From Paracoccaceae bacterium (GTDB lineage Bacteria > Pseudomonadota > Alphaproteobacteria > Rhodobacterales > Rhodobacteraceae), in assembly GCA_030758115.1 (NCBI GenBank), contig JANREX010000025.1, forward strand, positions 1 through 39,336: 39,336 nucleotides of DNA, read 5' to 3'. A program made the position numbers and the translations under genes. Below are positions 33,622 through 39,336 of this stretch, in pieces. The first letter of the stretch is position 1. Every line of letters begins with the position of its first letter. Below the pieces are notes generated by a model. The model made no database searches and was not told the DNA's origin. It saw nothing but the letters and a program-made list of their open reading frames with translations.

Positions 33622-35790
33622 GTGGGCAGGACGATCCGGCAGGAGCAACGCGACGGGGTTGCCATTCTCGGGCTGGCTGACCCGCCATCCAATACGCTGA
33701 CGCGGGCCATGCGCACCGAACTGGATCGGGCGCTGTCAGAGGCGATCGCGGATCCCGACATCATCGCCATCCTGCTGACCGGGCTGGGCGAGCCGCTGCC
33801 GCGCGGGCTGTCCGCAGGTATTGACCTGCGCGAGGCCGAGGCGGGCTTTGCCGCGCCAGGTCCGGCGGATCTGTGCCGCAAGATCGAAGACAGCCCCAAG
33901 CCCGTGGTGGCCCTGCTGCACGGCCTGACCCATGGGGCAGGGGTCGAGCTTGCGCTGGCCGCCCATGCGCGCCTTGCCACGGCGGATGCCGCGATCGGTT
34001 TTCCCGACGTGATGATGGGGCTTTGCCCCTGTGCAGGGGCGACGCAGATCCTGACGCGCATCCTGGGTGCGCAGGGGGCGCTGGACCTGCTGCTGACCCA
34101 GAATCCGCGCCTGTTGCGCGCGCGGGCCCTGAAGCCGCTGGTGGATTGGCTGATCGGCGCGGATGACGATGCGCTCTCGGCTGCGCTGGGCGTGGCGCGG
34201 GGCCTGGGCGAACGCAATGCCGCGGGCGATGCCCTGCGCCGCAGCGGTGACCGCGACGAGGGGCTGGCCGATTTCGCGGCCAATGCCGCGGCCATCGCCG
34301 CGCGGCGCGCGCAGGTGGCCCTCAGCCCGAATATCGCCGGTGCCCGGATCGTCGATTGCGTCGAGGCCGCTTGCCTGCTGCCCTATCAGGCGGGCCTGTC
34401 CTATGAGGCGGTTGCCTTTCAGGACCTTGTCGACTCGGATCTGTCCAAGGCGCTGCGGCATGCGATGTTCGCCGAACGGCGCGCGCCCAACATGCCCGAA
34501 CTGGCGCGGGTTTCCACGGTGCCGCAGGTACAGCAGGCCGGGATCCTGGGTGGCGGGTCGCAAGGCGCGGGTCTGGCTGTCGCCTGCCTGGAAGGCAACC
34601 TGCCGGTGATGCATTTCGAACGTGACGATGCCGCGCTTCTGGCGGTGGAAGGCCGGGTCGAGGCGATGCTGACGCAACTGGTCAAGGCGGGGCGGATACC
34701 CGAGGCCGATCTGCCGCGTCGCCGTGCGCTCTGGCGCGGCACGACCGAGTTGGCGGATCTGGCGCGGGCCGATCTGCTGATCGAGGTGGTGGCCGATATC
34801 CTGTCCACCAAGACACAGGTGATGACCGCGCTGGACCGTGTCGCAGGCGAGGGTGCCATTCTTGTCACGACCTCGGCGCGGCATCCGATCTACCGGATCG
34901 CGGCGGCCACGTCCCGGCCCGCGCAGGTCATCGGGTTGCGCCTGCCCGCACCACCCCATCTGACCCGCCTGGCCGAGGTGATCCCCGGCGGGGGCACATC
35001 CGATCTGACCGTGGCACGTGTGGTCAGCCTGCTGCGCGACCGGCTGCGGCGCATCGTGGTGCGCAGCGGCACCGGCGGCGGCGGGCTGGGCGATCCGGTC
35101 ATGGCCGCATTGCGCGGCGCGGGCGCAAGCATGCTGCGCCTTGGCGCAACCCCGGCCGAGATCGACGACGCGCTCATCGAACACGGGTTTGCCCAAGGCC
35201 TGTTCCGGCAGATGGACATGCTGGGCCTGGATGCCTGCCTTGCGCGCGGGCGCGACGTGACGGCGCGCCTTGCGGTGGAACATGACCCGGCCCTTGCGCC
35301 GGCCTATCTGGCCGACCTTGACCGGCTGGTGATGGCGGGCCGGACCGGGCAGGGGGCGGGGCGCGGCTATTTCCTGTGGCAGGACGGTGAGCCCCATGAC
35401 GATCCGGCGGTTCTTGCGATCCTCGATCTGGCACCCACCCGTCGGGCCGGTCAGGGGTCGGCCCTTGCCCCCGAAGCAATCGTGTTGCGCGCGGTGGCCG
35501 CCATGGCCAATGCCGGCGCGCGGGCCTTGCGGGCGGGTTTCGCGCTCAGGCCGTCGGACATCGACACGGTGATGATCAATGCACACGGGTTTCCGCGTTG
35601 GCATGGCGGACCGATGAAAGCCGCCGATCTGGTGGGATTGTTCGACATCCTGCAGGCGCTCAAGCGTTTCAGCGCCGAGGATCCGGCGATCTACACACCC
35701 GATCCGGGGTTCGCGGCGCTGATCAAGGAAGGCGAGAATTTCGACGCGCTCAACCGGATCGGCCGCAAGCGGCGCGTCATCCCGGGCTGA
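33622..35790 (+). CDS. FadB/FadJ-like enoyl-CoA hydratase/3-hydroxyacyl-CoA dehydrogenase fusion, apparently degenerate
   Basis: 722 residues from a GTG with AAAAGGGG nine bases upstream; a GTG at 33598 is possible. Residues 1-190 are a crotonase domain (LSAGIDLREAEAG). Residues 300 on are the NAD-binding domain (GILGGGSQGAGLAV), followed by two C-terminal dehydrogenase domains. Catalytic positions differ from the family: the hydratase pair is Glu109 and Asp129 (normally two Glu), the dehydrogenase His is Arg440 (GLRLPAPPH where GMHFFNP is usual), and the Asn before it is Thr417. A normal beta-oxidation role is therefore doubtful. It stands alone, with the 71-residue membrane protein convergent. 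Confidence 0.85.
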   Translation: MGRTIRQEQRDGVAILGLADPPSNTLTRAMRTELDRALSEAIADPDIIAILLTGLGEPLPRGLSAGIDLREAEAGFAAPGPADLCRKIEDSPKPVVALLHGLTHGAGVELALAAHARLATADAAIGFPDVMMGLCPCAGATQILTRILGAQGALDLLLTQNPRLLRARALKPLVDWLIGADDDALSAALGVARGLGERNAAGDALRRSGDRDEGLADFAANAAAIAARRAQVALSPNIAGARIVDCVEAACLLPYQAGLSYEAVAFQDLVDSDLSKALRHAMFAERRAPNMPELARVSTVPQVQQAGILGGGSQGAGLAVACLEGNLPVMHFERDDAALLAVEGRVEAMLTQLVKAGRIPEADLPRRRALWRGTTELADLARADLLIEVVADILSTKTQVMTALDRVAGEGAILVTTSARHPIYRIAAATSRPAQVIGLRLPAPPHLTRLAEVIPGGGTSDLTVARVVSLLRDRLRRIVVRSGTGGGGLGDPVMAALRGAGASMLRLGATPAEIDDALIEHGFAQGLFRQMDMLGLDACLARGRDVTARLAVEHDPALAPAYLADLDRLVMAGRTGQGAGRGYFLWQDGEPHDDPAVLAILDLAPTRRAGQGSALAPEAIVLRAVAAMANAGARALRAGFALRPSDIDTVMINAHGFPRWHGGPMKAADLVGLFDILQALKRFSAEDPAIYTPDPGFAALIKEGENFDALNRIGRKRRVIPG

Positions 35791-35806
35791 GCCGCCCGCC
35801 CGCCGA

Positions 35807-36022
35807 TCAGTTCAGGAAAACCCCGATCACGACCATCATCAGGCCGATCACCGACAGGAAAAGCGCGCCGAGGTTGATCGGGACGACACCCTGGATGACG
35901 GCGCGCAGATCATCATCGGACAGGTTGGCGCGTTTCGCGGCAGCGACCTTGAAGATGCACCACACCAAACCGCACAAACCGGCGACAGACACGACCGCGC
36001 CCCCCCAAATCAATCCCTGCAT
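35807..36022 (-). CDS. Small two-helix membrane protein
   Basis: 71 residues, begins MQGLIWGGAVVSVAGLCGLV. Two membrane helices flank a charged loop (KRANLSDDDLRAVIQ). AGGAG lies seven bases upstream of the ATG. It is convergent with the FadJ-like gene, 16 bases away, and divergent from gapR. I recognise no family. The short hydrophobic gene with a good ribosome-binding site is likely real. Confidence 0.75.
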   Translation of the reverse strand: MQGLIWGGAVVSVAGLCGLVWCIFKVAAAKRANLSDDDLRAVIQGVVPINLGALFLSVIGLMMVVIGVFLN

Positions 36023-36157
36023 GTTCTCGCTCCTGTTTCGCCCCCCCGCCATATCGCATCGCTTCGCGTGCCGCAACGCGTCGCCTTTTCGCATCTGAGG
36101 ACTTGCAGGGCGCGGGGGCGGGCGATAGGGAAGGGCGTCCAACCGGAGGCCCAGACC

Positions 36158-36418
36158 ATGAGCGACACCAGCACCGATGCCACCTACAGCGTTGCCGCCG
36201 AAGAACTGCGCGCTTTCATCGAACGCTACGAGCGCCTGGAGGCCGAGAAGAAGGATATCGTCGACGCCCAGAAGGAAGTGATGGCCGAGGCAAAGGGCCG
36301 CGGCTATGACACCAAGGTTCTGCGCAAGGTCATTTCCCTGCGCAAGCGCGACAAGGACGATATCGCCGAAGAAGAAGCCGTGCTTGAGATGTACAAGGCT
36401 GCACTTGGCATGATCTGA
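36158..36418 (+). CDS. gapR: GapR, DUF2312 nucleoid-associated protein
   Basis: 86 residues. The DUF2312 core is clear: ELRAFIERYERLEAEKKDI, QKEVMAEAKGRGYDTKVLR and KVISLRKRDKDDIAEEEAVLEMY. In Caulobacter, GapR forms tetramers around overtwisted DNA ahead of polymerases and is essential for replication. It is characteristic of alphaproteobacteria. GGAGG lies upstream of the ATG at 36158; an in-frame extension to 36068 is unlikely to be coding. Confidence 0.93.
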   Translation: MSDTSTDATYSVAAEELRAFIERYERLEAEKKDIVDAQKEVMAEAKGRGYDTKVLRKVISLRKRDKDDIAEEEAVLEMYKAALGMI

Positions 36419-36500
36419 CCCGCCACGCGGGGCTCGCAGCCTGCTGCGGGCCGTGGCCACCGGGGCTTTGCGCGTGTCGGGGCCCGGATCAGGGCAAGTG

Positions 36501-37376
36501 TCAGGGAACGATCAGTTCCACACCGGGCAGGCGCTGGATCACGAAGATGTCTTCCTCGTAAAGCTCTGTCACCTGCGTGATCAGATCCTCGGTCCAGCCG
36601 GGAAGGTCCACCTCCTCCACGACTTCTTCGTCCAGCGCGAATTTGTCCAGAAATGCTGCGATGACCCGCCGTTTCTGGATTTCCGTCATGACCGGATGCG
36701 CCTTGAGATAGGCGCGAAACCGTTTCATCCCGGCGGGCGACATGATCTCGGACAGCAGATCGAACCCGCCTATGATCTTGGTATTGGGCGCAATGCCGGC
36801 CATCTCGCGGATCAGATGCGCCCAGATCAGCGGCGTATCCTCGTTGCACCAGACGGTGACCTCGATATCCGGCACGGCTTGCCGGATCCGTCCCAGCAAT
36901 TCGGACCAGCGCAGGTCGAGGGGGTCGGACCCGTTCATGAACTCCAGCAGATCGGTGTCGGGGGCCAGCGCGAAGACGGCGGGCAGGAACGTCGCGGGAT
37001 TGCGCAGGGCCAGGCACAGCTCGATCTGGTCATTCGGGAACAGCGCGCGCAGGCGTGCCAGCTTCACCTCGGCGCCCGGATAGAACACGCCCTTGCCGAC
37101 GGCCAGCTTCGGCACCGAAAAGAAATTGTCGTTCGACAAGATCATGCGATCGGGCAGATCGCCTTCGATGATCGCATCCAGAAGAACCTCGCGCGCATCG
37201 GGCGCGGGGTTGCCCTCGCCCATCGCCTGCAGCGTGTCGCGCAAAAGCCGCCGGTAGCGCGAGGGGCCGGGCACGGCCACGCCAAGCTTTCCGAAAGCCT
37301 CGATATTCTTGAGCATGCATTTGATCAGCCGATCCTCGTCGGTGGCATGAGCGCCCGCGTGCAGAACGATGTGCAT
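36501..37376 (-). CDS. Sulfotransferase-like protein with altered P-loop position
   Basis: 291 residues. The opening MHIVLHAGAHATDEDRLIK parallels the start of bacterial sulfotransferases (HxGxHKTGTTS), but the lysine and glycine of the phosphate-binding loop are absent. Later parts (DRMILSNDNFF, LCLALRNPATFLPAVFA) match the secondary motifs of that family. Binding of PAPS is thus doubtful. No signal peptide. The ATG at 37376 starts the conserved part; an in-frame ATG at 37457 would extend it. It is divergent from the ABC permease. The family assignment is tentative. Confidence 0.55.
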   Translation of the reverse strand: MHIVLHAGAHATDEDRLIKCMLKNIEAFGKLGVAVPGPSRYRRLLRDTLQAMGEGNPAPDAREVLLDAIIEGDLPDRMILSNDNFFSVPKLAVGKGVFYPGAEVKLARLRALFPNDQIELCLALRNPATFLPAVFALAPDTDLLEFMNGSDPLDLRWSELLGRIRQAVPDIEVTVWCNEDTPLIWAHLIREMAGIAPNTKIIGGFDLLSEIMSPAGMKRFRAYLKAHPVMTEIQKRRVIAAFLDKFALDEEVVEEVDLPGWTEDLITQVTELYEEDIFVIQRLPGVELIVP

Positions 37377-37393
37377 CCTGTCTTTCTCTCGCC

Positions 37394-37440
37394 TTGCTGG
37401 ACAGTTATCCGGCGGACTATAAGCTCTTTTCTGGACAGTT
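37394..37440 (+). promoter_or_regulatory. Divergent control region with direct repeats before the ABC permease
   Basis: TTGCTG (37394-37399) and TATAAG (37418-37423), 18 bases apart, give a possible promoter for the permease. The 10-mer CTGGACAGTT occurs at 37397-37406 and again at 37431-37440, overlapping the -35 element and following the -10 element. This is a layout expected of an operator. Confidence 0.4.
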
Positions 37441-37499
37441 GAACCGTATTCGGGCATTCAACGCCCCGGAATGCGGCACACAGGAAACGCAGGACACCC

Positions 37500-39170
37500 A
37501 TGAGCGACACAACCCTGATCCACCGGACCCAGCCGGGTTGGCGCCGCCTGCTTGCGCCGCTGCTGAGCCCCTGGTCTTTCGGGGCCCTGCTGATCGCAGC
37601 CATCGTGATCCTGCCGATCCTGTCCGTTGTCTGGATCGCGATGACCCCGGGCGAGAACATCTGGCCACACCTGCTTTCCACGACCCTGCCGCGCTATCTC
37701 AAGAACACGGCGATCCTGATGCTGAGCGTGGGTGTGCTGGCCGGGCTTGTCGGCACGGGTGCGGCATGGCTGGTGTCGCGCTACCGCTTTCCGCTGTCGG
37801 GCTGGCTGGAATGGCTGCTGCTGCTGCCGCTGGCGATCCCGGCCTATGTCGGGGCCTATGCGCTGGTCGATCTGTTCGAATATGCCGGTCCGGTGCAGAC
37901 ATGGCTGCGCCAGATGATGGGCTGGAGCACCTCGCGCGACTACTGGTTCCCGCCGATCCGGTCGATGGGATCGGCGATCTTCGTGCTGACGGCGGCCCTT
38001 TACCCCTATGTCTACCTGCTGGCACGCGCGGCCTTCCGCGAACAATCCGCCGCCGCCGAGGAAGTGGCCCGGTCGCTGGGGGCAGGCCCCTGGGGCCGGT
38101 TCACGCGCGTGGGCCTGCCTTTGGCGCGTCCGGCGATTGCGGCGGGAATGGCCATCGTGATGATGGAGACGGTCAACGATTTCGGTGCTGTCGATTATTT
38201 CGCGGTGCAGACGCTGACCACGGGCATCTTCAGTGTCTGGCTGGAAGCCGGGAATGCGGCAGGCGCCGCGCAGATCGCATCCGTCGTGCTGGCGCTGGTG
38301 ATCATGCTGGTCGCGCTCGAGAAATCCAGCCGTCGCCGCATCCGGTTCTTCAACCTCTCGACGCGCCACCGCGCGGTCGAACGCGTCGCCCTGCACGGCC
38401 CGGCGGGCTGGCTCGCCACGCTGCTTTGCCTGATCCCCTTTGTCGTGGGCTTTTTGTTGCCGGCCGGCGTGATCCTCTATCATGCGCTGAACAATGCCGA
38501 TCGCTGGGCCGATCCCGCGCTGCTGCGCGCGCTCTTCAACACGCTGACCGTGGGCGGCATCGCCGCGGCCGTGACAGTGCTGGCGGGTGTGTTCATGGTC
38601 TATGGCGTGCGCCTGTCCGGCCGGCGCCTGCCGCGGCTTCTGCTGCCGCTGACCACGATCGGCTATGCCGCGCCCGGCGCAGTTCTGGGGGTGGGCTTGC
38701 TGATTCCGCTGGCCGCGCTGGATCACCGGATCGCCGACACGATCGAGGCGCTGACGGGTATCGATGTGGGGTTGCTGCTGACCGGATCGGCCACGGCATT
38801 GGTGCTGGCCTATACCGTGCGCTTCTTCGCGATCGCCCAAGGGGCCGCGGATGCCGCGATGGGGCGTGTCTCGCCCAGCTTGCCGATGGCCGCAAGGTCA
38901 TTGGGCCGCAACCAGGGCCAGGTGCTGGGCCAGGTCTATTATCCGCTGATCCGGGGCTCCATCGCCTCGGCGCTGCTGCTGGTTTTCGTGGATTGCGTCA
39001 AGGAATTGCCCGCCACCCTGCTGCTGCGGCCCTTCAACTACAATACGCTGGCAACACGGGTGCATGATCAGGCGAGCCTTGAGAACCTTGGCGACGCAGC
39101 CCCCGCCGCGATCCTCGTGATCCTGGTGGGCCTCGCGGCCGTGGGACTTCTGGCGCGAACCAATCGCTGA
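37500..39170 (+). CDS. Fe3+-type ABC transporter permease, double-length (FbpB/ThiP family)
   Basis: 556 residues with about twelve membrane helices, two fused permease halves. Each half has the EAA loop that contacts the ATPase: EEVARSLGAGPWGRFTRVGL near residue 197 and AARSLGRNQGQVLGQVYYPL near residue 465. Such proteins import ferric iron, thiamine or similar small ligands. No substrate-binding protein or ATPase is encoded in the window, so partners lie elsewhere or beyond the right edge, past the tRNA. Iron is the commonest substrate for this sequence type, an inference. Confidence 0.9.
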   Translation: MSDTTLIHRTQPGWRRLLAPLLSPWSFGALLIAAIVILPILSVVWIAMTPGENIWPHLLSTTLPRYLKNTAILMLSVGVLAGLVGTGAAWLVSRYRFPLSGWLEWLLLLPLAIPAYVGAYALVDLFEYAGPVQTWLRQMMGWSTSRDYWFPPIRSMGSAIFVLTAALYPYVYLLARAAFREQSAAAEEVARSLGAGPWGRFTRVGLPLARPAIAAGMAIVMMETVNDFGAVDYFAVQTLTTGIFSVWLEAGNAAGAAQIASVVLALVIMLVALEKSSRRRIRFFNLSTRHRAVERVALHGPAGWLATLLCLIPFVVGFLLPAGVILYHALNNADRWADPALLRALFNTLTVGGIAAAVTVLAGVFMVYGVRLSGRRLPRLLLPLTTIGYAAPGAVLGVGLLIPLAALDHRIADTIEALTGIDVGLLLTGSATALVLAYTVRFFAIAQGAADAAMGRVSPSLPMAARSLGRNQGQVLGQVYYPLIRGSIASALLLVFVDCVKELPATLLLRPFNYNTLATRVHDQASLENLGDAAPAAILVILVGLAAVGLLARTNR

Positions 39171-39223
39171 CGCGCAAACCCACTTGCCACCCGCGCCGGG
39201 ATTGCGTAAACGCACTGCGCAGT

Positions 39224-39299
39224 GCCCCTATAGCTCAGCTGGTAGAGCAACTGATTTGTAATCAGTGGGTCCGCGGTTCGAGTCCGTGTGGGGGCACCA
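39224..39299 (+). tRNA. tRNA-Thr (anticodon TGT)
   Basis: A 76-base cloverleaf with the CCA end encoded. The acceptor stem GCCCCTA pairs with TGGGGGC, the anticodon stem ACTGA with TCAGT around loop TTTGTAA, and the T arm carries GGTTCGAGTCC. The anticodon TGT reads ACA and, by wobble, other Thr codons. It follows the permease by 53 bases on the same strand. Confidence 0.96.
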
Positions 39300-39336
39300 C
39301 TTTCCGTTTCAGAATGTTGACGCAGCGCAAGCATGT

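Noticed and set aside
37394-39067. A 557-codon alternative frame overlapping the ABC permease
   Set aside because: The other frame encodes a clear twelve-helix permease with two EAA loops; the alternative is Gly/Arg/Ala-rich and has no domain.

Overview
The window is GC-rich chromosomal DNA that reads as an aerobic, sulfur-oxidising alphaproteobacterium of the Rhodobacteraceae/Roseobacter type. The evidence is a complete sox cluster in the Paracoccus-like order, GapR (DUF2312), an NDUFA12-type complex I subunit, DUF2155, an SSS-type sensor kinase and ScfR-type regulation. It looks like core chromosome: no insertion sequence, integrase, CRISPR array or rRNA was seen. One tRNA-Thr lies at the right edge. 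The family assignment is an inference from gene content and order; no database was used.

Layout. 1-2350: a left-truncated unknown gene (minus), a 460-base non-coding stretch, and an acyl-CoA dehydrogenase ending in a terminator and a large palindrome. 2388-14981: the sox locus. soxS, soxR and a YeeE/SoxT-type transporter run leftward; soxV, W, X, Y, Z, A, B, C, D, E and F run rightward. Two exact ATTC-N8-GAAT palindromes lie upstream of soxX and soxC and are good candidates for SoxR/SqrR operators. Hairpins sit in most of the internal gaps. 15088-16317: a photolyase-like protein with apparently swapped domain order. 16528-18568: clpP-clpX. 18744-19966: NDUFA12, MlaD-type and DUF2155 genes, convergent with an accB-accC-aat operon (19930-22463).

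22685-30429: an acyl-CoA synthetase, an ScfR-like XRE regulator, a lone receiver domain, a two-helix membrane protein, a large SSS-transporter/histidine kinase and an orphan FliM-like protein, all on the plus strand. The middle of the XRE regulator aligns without gaps to the HisKA domain of the kinase encoded two genes downstream. That suggests an unusual phosphorelay (kinase to lone receiver to HisKA-like DNA-binding protein), which is the most interesting hypothesis here.

30452-32686: a leftward persulfide-detoxification operon (ETHE1/Blh-type dioxygenase, two half-size YeeE proteins, DUF442 sulfurtransferase). Divergent from it, behind an FNR-like box, are a DksA/TraR-type zinc-finger protein and a 74-residue protein. 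33622-36418: a FadB/FadJ-like fusion protein lacking key catalytic residues, a small membrane protein, and GapR. 36501-39299: a sulfotransferase-like protein without a P-loop, a double-length Fe3+-type ABC permease, and tRNA-Thr(TGT).

How the parts fit. Sox oxidises thiosulfate in the periplasm: SoxXA loads it on SoxYZ, SoxB releases sulfate and SoxCD oxidises the sulfane sulfur. SoxV, W and S carry reductant to the periplasm, and SoxE and SoxF are electron-transfer or accessory redox proteins. The second sulfur operon would remove persulfides that reach the cytoplasm. The acyl-CoA dehydrogenase, acyl-CoA synthetase, FadJ-like protein, acetyl-CoA carboxylase subunits and ScfR/SSS signalling genes point to fatty-acid or short-chain-acid metabolism nearby.
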